64,000 bases of DNA from Clostridium sp. (GTDB taxonomy: Bacteria > Bacillota > Clostridia > Clostridiales > Clostridiaceae): NCBI RefSeq assembly GCF_026168755.1, contig NZ_JAPFDR010000008.1:43785-107784 (forward strand), in the 5' to 3' direction. This document shows, in pieces, positions 19,189-28,853 of this stretch. The position numbers and the translations under genes were made by a program. The first letter of the stretch is position 1. The number at the start of each line of letters is the position of its first letter. Under the pieces are notes generated by a model, which ran no database searches, had not been told where the DNA came from, and saw only the letters and a list, made by a program, of their open reading frames with translations.

Positions 19189-20733
19189 ATGGCTGTAGGT
19201 TTAAAAAATATAACAAATTATATGTTTAGGGCTATCTACGAAAGAGAAGATACATATAATAAGTTTAAGCCATATTTTTATAGATTTATAGGTGTAGATG
19301 ATAGTTCTAAATATAATGATTGCATTAAGACAATTGAAAGTAAGTTTGTAGAAGAAAAAGATAAATGTATTATATTTGATAATTCTATTCCATTAAGCGG
19401 TGAAATGGAGTTAATTCAGTATATTTTTAATGAACTTTCTTCAATGGATGTTTATAAAATGACTGCACAAGATATAACTATATTTGATGATTTTGAAGTG
19501 AATTTTAAGTTTTTAAGTGCGTTAGAATATGTTATACCAATTGCTTGTAGTAAGGAAAATTTTTTTAATGATAATGTGAGAAATAATTTTATAACTAAAT
19601 TAATTGTTTGGACTTATACCTATGCTAAAGATATAAAATATGATGATAGTATTAATCCAAAGTGTGTTTATTATGGTAATATTCAAAGACATGAAATATA
19701 TTTTCTAATTATGCTCTATAAAATGGGATTTGATGTTATTTATATTAATCCATTAAAAGAAGAGTTATGGAATGAAATTGAAGATGCAGGTTTAAGTGAA
19801 TGTATAAAAAGTATGGAAATTTTAAGTGTTGAGTCTTTTAAGGAAAGAGCTAATAGTGGAAAAATAATTGATAATTTTGAAACTGTTACTAAGCAAATTC
19901 AAAGAGATATAGAAGAACAACTTTTTTCAAATACTGGAATGTTTAAGCCTTGGCAGTTTAGAAAAGGATATACCAAAAGTGTTTTATTAGACACAATATT
20001 AGAAGATATTTATATTTATTGGAATGAGCCATGTAAATTGAGAAGTGGATTTAAAGTTGAAGGAAGTACTGTTCAAGTTCCATGTTTCTTTAAAAAGATA
20101 GATGGAATATATAATGATGAATTTGAGTATCAAAAACTAGTTAAATATTGTACATCATCACCAAATACATTAGTTTTCAATGGAAGATATTTTTCTGAAG
20201 ATGTGCAATTTACAGATGATATGTATCAGCTTATGTTTTGTCAACTAAGTGATGGTTCTTTTGATATAGATGAAGTTAAAAAGTTACCTATATATAGATT
20301 TTCAAAATATAGTGAAGATGTGCAAAATTTTTTATTAAAAAAGTTTAATGAAACAATAAGTAGTACTGAATTATTTAATAGAACATTTAATAAAGAAGAA
20401 ATATTAAGATTATTAGTATTAGTTTTAGGATTAAATGAAAGTATTGTTAGGTTAATAGATAATTTTGACTTTACAGCAGCTATTCCTAAAATAGTAATTT
20501 ATCTTGAAGATGAAAATACCATGCCTGAATCTATGCAAATCCTTTTAGGATATCTTCATACTATAGGTATTGATATAGTTATATTTAATCCATCAGGTTT
20601 ATTTAATATTAATAATGTAATAAAGGCTACTGCATTAAATGATTTTAGGTTAGATGTTATGAAGTATGATTCAAAATATAATAATTTAATGAATTTAAAA
20701 CAAGGTGTTTTTTCAAGATTTTTAAGAAGGTGA
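19189..20733 (+). CDS. yceG: YceG-family component of the Ter stress system
   Basis: A 514-residue soluble protein matching the YceG family of Bacillus, whose gene lies beside terD paralogues and the TelA gene yceH. The same order (yceG then telA) is found here. Signatures include 'YYGNIQRHEIYFLIMLYKMGFDVIYINP' and 'FFKKIDGIYNDEFEYQKLVKYC'. No catalytic motif is obvious to me. The start ATG is 12 bases after AAGGGG, slightly long spacing. The stop is 16 bases before telA, so the two are co-transcribed. Function is unknown apart from association with toxic-anion and envelope-stress phenotypes. Confidence 0.8.
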   Translation: MAVGLKNITNYMFRAIYEREDTYNKFKPYFYRFIGVDDSSKYNDCIKTIESKFVEEKDKCIIFDNSIPLSGEMELIQYIFNELSSMDVYKMTAQDITIFDDFEVNFKFLSALEYVIPIACSKENFFNDNVRNNFITKLIVWTYTYAKDIKYDDSINPKCVYYGNIQRHEIYFLIMLYKMGFDVIYINPLKEELWNEIEDAGLSECIKSMEILSVESFKERANSGKIIDNFETVTKQIQRDIEEQLFSNTGMFKPWQFRKGYTKSVLLDTILEDIYIYWNEPCKLRSGFKVEGSTVQVPCFFKKIDGIYNDEFEYQKLVKYCTSSPNTLVFNGRYFSEDVQFTDDMYQLMFCQLSDGSFDIDEVKKLPIYRFSKYSEDVQNFLLKKFNETISSTELFNRTFNKEEILRLLVLVLGLNESIVRLIDNFDFTAAIPKIVIYLEDENTMPESMQILLGYLHTIGIDIVIFNPSGLFNINNVIKATALNDFRLDVMKYDSKYNNLMNLKQGVFSRFLRR

Positions 20734-20749
20734 GAGGGGAGAATTACAT

Positions 20750-21991
20750 ATGAATAATAATGATAATAATATGTTTGGACAAACATTTAATGAAGATATA
20801 TATGAAAATCAGCAAATGGGATATCAAAATCAACAAATGGGATATCAGGGGCAAGCAGGAATGTATCCAAACCAACAAATGAATTACCAAGGTCAAATGG
20901 GGATGTATCAAGATAACAATGCACAAATTCCAAATGATAACTTTGATATGGCAACTATATCAGAATATAAACAAAGATTAAGAGGAATGAAAGAAGTTCA
21001 AGATCTTACTAATGAAGTAGAAATTCAAAATCCTAACTCTATAGTTATGTTTGGACAAAAAGCAAGTGAAAATATATCTAAGGTTTCTGATGAATTATTA
21101 AAATCAATGAAGGCTGTAAAGTCAGAAGAAGCTAGTGAAATGCTAGTAAACTTAACTAAAATAATGGATAAATTTGATGTTAAAGAACTTGAAGGCGTAG
21201 AAAAGCAATCTATGTTCTCCAAAATTATAAAAGGTGTAGGTAATAGTGTAGCTAAATTATTTCAAAAATACGATACTATGGGTTATGAAGTAGAGAAGGT
21301 ATATGTATTATTAAAGAAATATGAAAATGATATTAGAGAATCAAATGCTAATTTAAAGAAATTATATGATGCCAATCTTCATTATTATCAATTATTAGAA
21401 AAGTATATTGTTGCAGGAGAATTAGCATTAGAAGAAATAGATTTATATATACAGCAAATATCAATGAATACTGCAATGAATGAAGAAGAAAAGCATATGT
21501 TAACTCAAAAACTTGAAATAAGTAAGGAAATGTTATCACAACGTGTATATGATCTTCAAATTGCAGAAAATGTTGCAATTCAAGCAGCACCTATGATTCA
21601 AACTATACAAATGTCTAATTTTAATCTAATGAGAAAAATAAATTCATCATTTATAGTTACATTGCCAATATTTAAGCAGTGCTTAGCACAAGCTGTTATA
21701 TTAAAAAGACAAGAAATTCAAGCTAAATCAATTAAGCAGTTAGATGATAAGACTAATGAGCTTATTATGAGAAATGCCCAAAATACAGCTAGACAGTCAG
21801 TAGAGATTGCAAGAATGGCATCAGGAAGTTCAGTAGCGATTTCTACATTAGAGAAATCTTTTGAAACAATAATGAAAGGAATTGAGGATACTAAAGCAAT
21901 TCAAGAAGCAAATAGAGCACAAAGAGTAGAGAATTCAGCTAAACTCGAACAAATTAAACACTCTATGAAAAAGAATATAGCTCATTTTTAA
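20750..21991 (+). CDS. telA: TelA-family toxic anion resistance protein with Gln-rich N-terminal repeats
   Basis: A 413-residue cytoplasmic, helical protein. Residues ~1-65 are low complexity, with repeats such as 'QNQQMGYQNQQMGYQGQ' and 'NQQMNYQGQMGMY'. The remainder (from ~75) is the coiled-coil TelA/KlaA-like domain, including 'VYVLLKKYENDIRESNANLKKLYD' and 'LPIFKQCLAQAVILKRQEIQAKSIKQLDDKTNELI'. The Gln/Tyr/Met-rich tail may drive self-association or partner binding (inference). It follows yceG directly with ribosome site GAGGGGAG. Members affect tellurite and cell-envelope stress resistance; the mechanism is not known. Confidence 0.88.
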   Translation: MNNNDNNMFGQTFNEDIYENQQMGYQNQQMGYQGQAGMYPNQQMNYQGQMGMYQDNNAQIPNDNFDMATISEYKQRLRGMKEVQDLTNEVEIQNPNSIVMFGQKASENISKVSDELLKSMKAVKSEEASEMLVNLTKIMDKFDVKELEGVEKQSMFSKIIKGVGNSVAKLFQKYDTMGYEVEKVYVLLKKYENDIRESNANLKKLYDANLHYYQLLEKYIVAGELALEEIDLYIQQISMNTAMNEEEKHMLTQKLEISKEMLSQRVYDLQIAENVAIQAAPMIQTIQMSNFNLMRKINSSFIVTLPIFKQCLAQAVILKRQEIQAKSIKQLDDKTNELIMRNAQNTARQSVEIARMASGSSVAISTLEKSFETIMKGIEDTKAIQEANRAQRVENSAKLEQIKHSMKKNIAHF

Positions 21992-22068
21992 AATAATTAA
22001 GGATAGTGAATAAAAATGGGAACAATTAAAATAAATAGAAAAACTAATAAAATATACTTCGAAAAGAG

Positions 22069-22097
22069 TTGAAAATAAATTTATTAAGTGGTATAAT
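22069..22097 (+). promoter_or_regulatory. Consensus sigma-A promoter for the terD genes
   Basis: TTGAAA (22069-22074), a 17-base spacer and TATAAT (22092-22097), 63 bases before the first terD start. The three terD genes can therefore be transcribed independently of the upstream biosynthetic genes. Confidence 0.75.
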
Positions 22098-22160
22098 TTA
22101 TCACATAAAATAATTTTCAATAGCGTTTTAAAGCGGTGTTTAGAATTAGGAGGTATAAAA

Positions 22161-22787
22161 ATGGGAATTAACTTAGGTTCAATGATGAACAATATGCGTT
22201 CTAATGCAAATGATAATGGAGTAAATGCATTAAATTTAAAAAAGAATGATGTTTTAAATCTAACAAAGAAGAATCCAGGATTAAAGAAAGTTATCTTAGG
22301 AGCTGGATGGGATGTAGCGAGTATAGGGCAAGATTTTGATTTAGACATAGCAGCATTTTTATTAAATATAAATGGAAAGGTTCAAAATATACCTGATGAC
22401 GTGATATTCTTTAACAATATGCAAGGACAAGGGATTTATCTAGAAGGTGATAATAGAACTGGGGTTGGAGATGGTGATGACGAAAGAATAAGATTAGATT
22501 TAGAATCAATTTCATCACATGTTCAAAAAATAGTTTTTGTTGTTACTATACATGAAGCTCAAGCAAAAAGACAAACCTTTGGAATGGTAGAAAATTCTTA
22601 TGTTAGAATTTTAGATGAAGAGCATAATGAAAAAGAAATTTGTAGATTCAATTTAAAAGAAAATGGTTCAACAGTTACTTCAGTAATTTTTGCAGAATTA
22701 TATAAAGTAAGTGGAGAATGGCAATTTAAAGCAATTGGAGAAGGAAAGATTGCTGATTTAAATGGAATTTTAGGATTATATATGTAA
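22161..22787 (+). CDS. TerD-domain calcium-binding protein, copy 1
   Basis: A 208-residue TerD-domain protein. The core has 'GAGWDVASIGQDFDLDIAAFLLN' and 'LEGDNRTGVGDGDDERI', the two acidic clusters that bind calcium in this family, then 'FVVTIHEAQAKRQTFGMVENSYVRI'. An N-terminal extension of ~25 residues 'MGINLGSMMNNMRSNANDNG' precedes the first 'LNLKKNDVLNLTK' strand. TerD proteins are cytoplasmic, often membrane-associated, calcium-dependent scaffolds in metal and phage stress responses. First of three tandem paralogues. Ribosome site AGGAGG precedes the ATG. Confidence 0.93.
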   Translation: MGINLGSMMNNMRSNANDNGVNALNLKKNDVLNLTKKNPGLKKVILGAGWDVASIGQDFDLDIAAFLLNINGKVQNIPDDVIFFNNMQGQGIYLEGDNRTGVGDGDDERIRLDLESISSHVQKIVFVVTIHEAQAKRQTFGMVENSYVRILDEEHNEKEICRFNLKENGSTVTSVIFAELYKVSGEWQFKAIGEGKIADLNGILGLYM

Positions 22788-22815
22788 GGAATATGAGATT
22801 TGGAGGGTAAAAAAT

Positions 22816-23394
22816 ATGGTTGGAGTTTTAAACTTGAAAAAAAATGATATTTTAGATTTAACAAAGGCAGAACCAGGATTAAGGCATGTTATGTTAGGTG
22901 CTGGCTGGGATGTTGCTAAGAAAGGTTTCTTTAATATAGGACCAGATTGTGATTTAGATTTAATAGCATTATTATTAGATAGTAATGATAAATTAATAAA
23001 TAGAGGTGTAATATACTTCGGAAATTTAAAAGGTGATGGAATATACTTACATGGCGATAATAGAACAGGTGCTGGTGATGGAGATGATGAAAAAATATCA
23101 GTAGATTTAGATAAATTACCAGTTCAATGTGAAAAAGTTATATTCGCTCTTAATATTTATGATGCAGTATCAAGAAAACAAACTTTTTCTAAGATAAAGA
23201 ATGCTTATATTAGAATATTAAATGAAGATAAAGGTAATAAGGAAATTTGTAGATATAATCTATCAGAAGATGGAGGAGATAATACAGCATTACTTTTTGC
23301 TGAATTACAAAGAGCAAATGGAAATTGGCAATTTAAAGCTAAGGGAGAATTATTAAAAGCTACAGTTAAATCTTTAGCAGATATGTATAAATAG
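22816..23394 (+). CDS. TerD-domain protein, copy 2 (divergent)
   Basis: A 192-residue paralogue without the N-terminal extension. The acidic motifs are kept ('GPDCDLDLIALLLDSNDK' and 'HGDNRTGAGDGDDEKI'), but there is an insert 'KKGFFNIG' before the first cluster and the last third differs ('LNIYDAVSRKQTFSKIKNAYI', 'NLSEDGGDNTALLFAEL'). It is the most divergent of the three, closer to TerE/YceD-like variants, suggesting a distinct partner. It starts 28 bases after copy 1 with a GGAGG site. Confidence 0.92.
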   Translation: MVGVLNLKKNDILDLTKAEPGLRHVMLGAGWDVAKKGFFNIGPDCDLDLIALLLDSNDKLINRGVIYFGNLKGDGIYLHGDNRTGAGDGDDEKISVDLDKLPVQCEKVIFALNIYDAVSRKQTFSKIKNAYIRILNEDKGNKEICRYNLSEDGGDNTALLFAELQRANGNWQFKAKGELLKATVKSLADMYK

Positions 23395-23408
23395 AGGAGG
23401 AATTAATT

Positions 23409-24038
23409 ATGGGAATTAATTTAGGTTCAGGATTTGGAAATTTAACAGGGAATACAAATAATAGCACACCAGCTGGTGGGATTTTAAACTTAAATAAAAA
23501 TGATATTTTAGATTTAACAAAGAGAAATCCAGGATTAAAAAGAGTAATGCTTGGTGCAGGATGGGATATTTCAAATAATGGTTCAGATTTTGATTTAGAC
23601 ATAGCAGCATTTTTATTAGATGCTAATAATAAGTTTAATACTGTTTCAAATGTAATATTCTTTAATAATAGATCAGGTCAAGGAATTGCTTTAGCTGGTG
23701 ATAATAGAACTGGAGCTGGAGCAGGCGATGATGAAACTATAAACATAGAACTAGATAAAATTGATTCAAGCATAGCAAAAATAGTCTTTGTTGTTACAAT
23801 TCACGAAGCAATGGCTAAGAGACAAACTTTTGGAATGATAAACAATTCATATGTTAGATTAGTTGACTTAGATCAAAATGGAAAAGAGTTATGTAGATTT
23901 AATTTAAAGGAAAATGGATCAACTGCTACATCTGTAATATTTGCAGAACTTAATAGGAGTGGATCAGAATGGCAATTTAAAGCTATTGGAGAAGGAAAAA
24001 TTGCTGATTTAAATGGAGTATTAGCTTTATATCAATAG
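23409..24038 (+). CDS. TerD-domain protein, copy 3
   Basis: A 209-residue paralogue, very like copy 1 ('GAGWDISNNGSDFDLDIAAFLLDANNK', 'LAGDNRTGAGAGDDETI', 'WQFKAIGEGKIADLNGVLALYQ'). It also has a glycine/asparagine-rich N-terminal extension 'MGINLGSGFGNLTGNTNNST'. The second acidic cluster has Ala-Gly where copies 1 and 2 have Asp-Gly, a possible change in calcium affinity. Copies 1 and 3 probably arose by recent duplication around copy 2. A strong terminator follows. Confidence 0.92.
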   Translation: MGINLGSGFGNLTGNTNNSTPAGGILNLNKNDILDLTKRNPGLKRVMLGAGWDISNNGSDFDLDIAAFLLDANNKFNTVSNVIFFNNRSGQGIALAGDNRTGAGAGDDETINIELDKIDSSIAKIVFVVTIHEAMAKRQTFGMINNSYVRLVDLDQNGKELCRFNLKENGSTATSVIFAELNRSGSEWQFKAIGEGKIADLNGVLALYQ

Positions 24039-24048
24039 TTAAAAGAGG

Positions 24049-24089
24049 TACATGCAAAAGATAAAGTTACTTTTGCATGTATATTTTTT
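24049..24089 (+). terminator. Terminator after the terD genes
   Basis: TACATGCAAAAG (24049-24060) pairs perfectly with CTTTTGCATGTA (24070-24081), followed by a T-tract to 24089. Confidence 0.9.
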
Positions 24090-24196
24090 AAAAAATTTAA
24101 CATTGTAATATTTTCAAAATGTTAAAATAAATGATAATATAATATATATTGATTATTATATTAAAATATGTAAATTTTATTTAAGGAGAGAGTGGA

Positions 24197-26848
24197 ATGA
24201 TTAAAGGGCTTAATAAAAAGCAAGTAGATGAAAGTAGAAAGCTCTATGGGGATAATGTAATCCATGAAGCAGAGCCGGAAACGTTTTGGGACAAATTTAA
24301 GGGTGCATTTGATGATCCAATGATTAAATTATTGTTAGCAATTGCAGCAATTATGGCAATAATGGCATTTATGGGATATGCTGAATTTGGAGAGTTAATT
24401 GGTATAGCAATATCTGTATTATTAGTAACAGGGATTTCAGCTAAGACAGAAATTGCAAGTGATAATGAGTATAGAAAGTTAAAAGACTCAACTAAAAAGG
24501 AAGTATGCAAAGTATATAGAGATGGTAAGGTTATTGAAATTGAAGTAAATGAACTTGTTGTTGGAGATATGGTAATACTTCAAAGTGGAGATAAAATTCC
24601 AGCTGATGGATATTTGTATCAAGGGGATTTAAGAGTAGATAATTCAGCTCTTAATGGTGAAGCAGAAGAGTGTAAAAAATTTGCAGTAGAAGATTCTAAA
24701 GCATATAAAGAAAGTGCTATGACAGCAGATGTGACTGGAGATACCTTTGTTGATGCTCACTCTTTATTTAGAGGTGCAGTAGTATTCAATGGTGAAGGGG
24801 TTATGGAAGTTACTAAAGTTGGTATGAAAACTATGATGGGTGCTATGGCTGCAGATATGGCTGATGATGAAGTAGCAAGTCCGTTAAAGGTTAAACTTAC
24901 TAAGCTTGCAGAGCAAATTTCTATGTTTGGATATATTGGTTCAGTTGTTATTGCATTAGCATTATTAGGACATAAGGTAATAGTAGCTGGTGGTTTTGCT
25001 GACTACTTTTCAAATGGTGGTGTATTAATATTTAAAGATGTATTAGAAGCAGTTATGTTAGCTGTTGTTATTGTTGTTATGGCAGTTCCGGAGGGGTTAC
25101 CTCTTATGATTGCGATTGTTCTTATGAGAAATACTTCTAAGATGTTACAAAATAATGTACTTGTTAGAAAGCCAATTGGTATTGAAACAGCAGGTTCATT
25201 AAATATATTATTCTCAGATAAAACAGGTACAATTACTAAAGGTGAATTAGAAGTTGTAGAATTTTTTGATGGTAATTTAAAAGATACTTATAAAGATGGT
25301 TCTAAAGTAAAAGAAATGATGAATCTTTGTATTGGTAAAAATACAGGAGCAATGTTTGATGCAAATGGTAAAGTTGTTGGAGGAAATGCTACTGATAAGG
25401 CATTACTTAATTTCTTAACACAACAAGAGATGTCAAAATTAACAGGTATAGTTGTTGAAAAATCACAAGGATTTAATTCAGCTAATAAATATTCAGCAAG
25501 TCAATTAGGTGGAAAAACAGTATATAAGGGTGCTCCAGAAAGATTACTTGCAAAAGCTACAAAAATGTTAGATGAAAACGGAAATGTAGTTGAGATAAAT
25601 AAAAATAAAATTAACAATAAGATAGATGAATTAGCTGTAAGAGCTATGAGAGTTTTATCATTTGCTTACAGTGAAAGTGGACTAGTAGAGGATACTCTTC
25701 CAGATGATTTGGTTATTGTTGGATTTGTTGGAATTCGTGATGATGTAAGAATGGAAGCTAAACAAGCTATTGAGGAAGTTCAAAATGCAGGTGTTCAAGT
25801 TGTAATGATAACTGGTGATAGAAAAGAAACAGCAGTTGCAATTGCAAAAGAAGCTGGGTTATTAAAATCAGATAAAGATGTTGCATTAACTTCAGAAGAA
25901 TTAAACAAAATGTCTGATGAAGAAGTAAAGGCTATTATACCTAATTTAAGGGTAATAGCTAGAGCATTACCAACAGATAAATCAAGAATGGTAAGACTTG
26001 CTCAAGAGTTAAATCTTGTATGTGGTATGACTGGTGATGGTGTTAATGATGCTCCTGCATTAAAGAGAGCTGATGTTGGTTTTGCAATGGGTAGTGGTAC
26101 AGATGTAGCTAAAGAGGCAGGTTCAATAGTAATATTAGATGATAACTTTAAATCAATTGAAAATGCTATTTTATATGGTAGAACAATTTATAATAATATT
26201 TTAAAGTTTATAAAATTCCAATTAACTATAAATGTTGGAGCCGTTGCTGTATGTGCTATTGCACCATTCTTTGGAATTGAAGAGCCGTTAAAAATTACTC
26301 ATATACTTTGGATTAACTTAGTTATGGATGGTCTTGGAGCATTAGCTTTAGGTTCTGAACCAGCACTTAAGAAATATATGCTTGAAAAGCCTAAATCAAG
26401 AACTCAAAGTATAGTTTCTGGTAAGATGATGAATCAAATTGTTTTTGCAGGGGCATGGGTAACTATATTAAGCTTTATATTCTTGAAAGCTCCATATTTT
26501 GTAGAAATGTTTAATAATACAGAAGAGCATATGACAGCATATTTCTCAATGTTTGTACTTTGTGCAGTGTTTAATGGATTTAATGTAAGAAGTGAAAATG
26601 CTAATATATTTGAACATATAAATGAAAATATGAGTTTCTTAAAAGTAATGGGAATAATAATAGTGGTTCAAGTAATATTAACAATTATTGGTGGAGAAAT
26701 GTTTAGTTGTACACCAATCTCTATTAATCATTGGTTAGTTGTAATTCTTATGGCAATTACAATTATTCCAGTTGACATGTTAAGAAAAGCTGTAGTAAAT
26801 ACCTTTAGTAAAGATACAGTTAATCAAAATGTAGCAGAAACTGTATAG
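24197..26848 (+). CDS. Calcium-translocating P-type ATPase
   Basis: An 883-residue P2-type ATPase with about ten membrane helices. The actuator motif 'LNGEAEE' stands in place of TGES. 'VVMAVPEGLPLMIAIV' is the M4 ion-binding motif. The phosphorylation loop is 'SDKTGTITKG' (Asp341). 'KGAPERLL' binds nucleotide, and 'MTGDGVNDAPALKRADVGFAMG' is the hinge. The VPEGLP form of M4 is typical of PMCA/SERCA-like calcium pumps, which export Ca2+ from the cytoplasm. It sits downstream of three calcium-binding TerD genes but behind a terminator, with its own ribosome site GGAGAGAG. A joint role in calcium homeostasis under stress is inferred. Confidence 0.9.
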   Translation: MIKGLNKKQVDESRKLYGDNVIHEAEPETFWDKFKGAFDDPMIKLLLAIAAIMAIMAFMGYAEFGELIGIAISVLLVTGISAKTEIASDNEYRKLKDSTKKEVCKVYRDGKVIEIEVNELVVGDMVILQSGDKIPADGYLYQGDLRVDNSALNGEAEECKKFAVEDSKAYKESAMTADVTGDTFVDAHSLFRGAVVFNGEGVMEVTKVGMKTMMGAMAADMADDEVASPLKVKLTKLAEQISMFGYIGSVVIALALLGHKVIVAGGFADYFSNGGVLIFKDVLEAVMLAVVIVVMAVPEGLPLMIAIVLMRNTSKMLQNNVLVRKPIGIETAGSLNILFSDKTGTITKGELEVVEFFDGNLKDTYKDGSKVKEMMNLCIGKNTGAMFDANGKVVGGNATDKALLNFLTQQEMSKLTGIVVEKSQGFNSANKYSASQLGGKTVYKGAPERLLAKATKMLDENGNVVEINKNKINNKIDELAVRAMRVLSFAYSESGLVEDTLPDDLVIVGFVGIRDDVRMEAKQAIEEVQNAGVQVVMITGDRKETAVAIAKEAGLLKSDKDVALTSEELNKMSDEEVKAIIPNLRVIARALPTDKSRMVRLAQELNLVCGMTGDGVNDAPALKRADVGFAMGSGTDVAKEAGSIVILDDNFKSIENAILYGRTIYNNILKFIKFQLTINVGAVAVCAIAPFFGIEEPLKITHILWINLVMDGLGALALGSEPALKKYMLEKPKSRTQSIVSGKMMNQIVFAGAWVTILSFIFLKAPYFVEMFNNTEEHMTAYFSMFVLCAVFNGFNVRSENANIFEHINENMSFLKVMGIIIVVQVILTIIGGEMFSCTPISINHWLVVILMAITIIPVDMLRKAVVNTFSKDTVNQNVAETV

Positions 26849-26863
26849 GAAAATGTTAATATG

Positions 26864-26894
26864 AAAAAGTCAGTCTAGGACTGACTTTTTATTT
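26864..26894. terminator. Bidirectional terminator between convergent genes
   Basis: AAAAAGTCAGTC (26864-26875), a 3-base loop and GACTGACTTTTT (26879-26890). It serves the ATPase gene and the convergent ABC-F gene. Confidence 0.9.
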
Positions 26895-26903
26895 AGTCAT
26901 TAA

Positions 26904-28820
26904 TTAAACTAAGCTTTCCCATTCTTCATAAAGTTGAGAAATAGTATCTTCTAGTTTTTTAATTTCACCATTAACTCTTTGACTTTCAGAAGGATTAGAG
27001 TAAACAGATTCTAAACAAAGTTGTTCTTGTAAGTTTGTTAATTCATCTTCTTTTTCAGCAATTGTTTTTTCAAGGTTTTTAATTTTAGTTTGAAGAGTTT
27101 TAGCCTCTTTTTCTGCCTCACGCTTTTTCTTCTTTTCATCTTTAAGCTGAGTTTTAGTTTTTCCATTAGCTAATTCTTCATAATCTTCAAAACGTGTAGG
27201 ATTAAGTTTCTTTTCTTGATAGTAACTATAATTACCAAGGTACTCAGAAACACCTTCTTCTTTAAGTTCAAGTATACGTCCAATTACTTTATTTAAGAAG
27301 TATCTATCATGAGATATAACCATTAAGGTTCCATCATATTCTAATATAGCATCTTCTAAAGCTTCTCTAGAGATAATATCAAGGTGATTAGTAGGTTCAT
27401 CTAGTAGAAGTAAATTAGATTTAGAAAGCATAAGCTTCAATAAATTTATTCTACATTTCTCACCACCACTTAGAGTATTTATAACTTTAAATACATCATC
27501 ACCAGTAAATAAGAAAGAAGCTAGATAACTTCTAAGCTTAGAGGTTGTTAAATTAGGAAACTCATCCCAAACTTCATCTAATATTGTTTTATCTAAATTT
27601 AAATCTGATTGTTCCTGATCATAATATCCAACATTTACGTTAGTACCTAATACTTTAACACCTTTATCAGCTTCTACTTTATCCATTATTATTTTGAAAA
27701 GCGTAGTTTTTCCTCTACCATTTTCACCAATTAAAGCAACTTTCTCACCACGTTTTAAATCAATATTTAAATTTGTGAATAATGTTTTTTCACCATAAGA
27801 TTTATTCATATCTTCTATATGTAAAACATCATATCCACTTTTTATGGAAGCTTCAAACTTTATCTTAGAACCTTCCTTTTCATGGGTTGGAGCTTCAATT
27901 CTTTCCATTTTATCTAAGGCTTTTTCTCTACTTTCAGCAGCTCTTATACTTTTTTCTCGATTAAAAGAACGGAATCTTTCAATAATTGCTTCCTGTCTTT
28001 TAATTTCAGCTTGTTGAAGATTATAAGCTTTAAGCTTTGCTTCATAATTCTTTTTTCTAAGGTCTATAAATTTAGAATAAGGAACATTATAGCATTCAAC
28101 TTTTCCGCCAATAACTTCAAAAGTACTAGTTGTTACTGAATCTAAGAAGAATCTATCATGAGATATTACTAAAACAGTTCCTTTATAGTTTTTCATATAA
28201 TCTTCTAACCAACTAATTGCTTCTAAATCTAAGTGGTTAGTAGGTTCATCAAGTAAAATAATATCCGGCTTACGTAGTAATAATTTACATAATGCAACTC
28301 TTGTTTTTTGTCCACCACTTAAAGTATTTATAGATTTATAAAAATCATCCTCAGTAAAGCCAAGCCCCTTTAATACTCTTGATATCTCACCTTTATATAC
28401 ATAACCACCTTTATGTGAATATATATCTTGAAGAGTAGTATAATCTTTTATGAGCTTGTCATGATATGAAGCATTATTTTCATCGTAAGGTTCACTCATT
28501 TTTATTTCTAAAGATGAAAGCCTTTCTTCAATATTTAGGAGCTCATGAAATACAGAAAGAGCTTCTTCATAAATATTTTTATCAGAGCCTAATGCTAAAT
28601 TTTGTGATAAATATCCTAAAGTTTTATTTTTATCTATAAATATTTCACCTGAGTCTTGAGATATTTCTTTAGTTATTATTTTAAAAAGGGTTGATTTACC
28701 TTCACCATTAGCACCAATAATTCCAACCTTATCACCATCATTTATTGAAAATGTAATATCTTTAAGGACATCGCGAATTCCGTAACTTTTACATATATCT
28801 TTACAACTTAGTATTATCAT
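26904..28820 (-). CDS. ABC-F family ATPase (ribosome-associated or resistance factor)
   Basis: A 638-residue protein with two ABC ATPase domains and no membrane helices. Domain 1 has Walker A 'GANGEGKST' and signature 'LSGGQKTR'; domain 2 has 'GENGRGKTT' and 'LSGGEKCR'. Both have 'LLDEPTNHLD'. A charged linker joins them, and a C-terminal coiled coil rich in Lys and Glu ('KKKREAEKEAKTLQTKIKNLEKTIAEKEDEL') resembles YdiF/Uup-type ABC-F proteins. Such proteins act on the ribosome in translation control or antibiotic protection, or on DNA repair in Uup. Which role applies cannot be told from sequence. Confidence 0.9.
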   Translation of the reverse strand: MIILSCKDICKSYGIRDVLKDITFSINDGDKVGIIGANGEGKSTLFKIITKEISQDSGEIFIDKNKTLGYLSQNLALGSDKNIYEEALSVFHELLNIEERLSSLEIKMSEPYDENNASYHDKLIKDYTTLQDIYSHKGGYVYKGEISRVLKGLGFTEDDFYKSINTLSGGQKTRVALCKLLLRKPDIILLDEPTNHLDLEAISWLEDYMKNYKGTVLVISHDRFFLDSVTTSTFEVIGGKVECYNVPYSKFIDLRKKNYEAKLKAYNLQQAEIKRQEAIIERFRSFNREKSIRAAESREKALDKMERIEAPTHEKEGSKIKFEASIKSGYDVLHIEDMNKSYGEKTLFTNLNIDLKRGEKVALIGENGRGKTTLFKIIMDKVEADKGVKVLGTNVNVGYYDQEQSDLNLDKTILDEVWDEFPNLTTSKLRSYLASFLFTGDDVFKVINTLSGGEKCRINLLKLMLSKSNLLLLDEPTNHLDIISREALEDAILEYDGTLMVISHDRYFLNKVIGRILELKEEGVSEYLGNYSYYQEKKLNPTRFEDYEELANGKTKTQLKDEKKKKREAEKEAKTLQTKIKNLEKTIAEKEDELTNLQEQLCLESVYSNPSESQRVNGEIKKLEDTISQLYEEWESLV

Positions 28821-28853
28821 AATTTCCTCCAGTTAGACGAAGTTTTCCTTATA

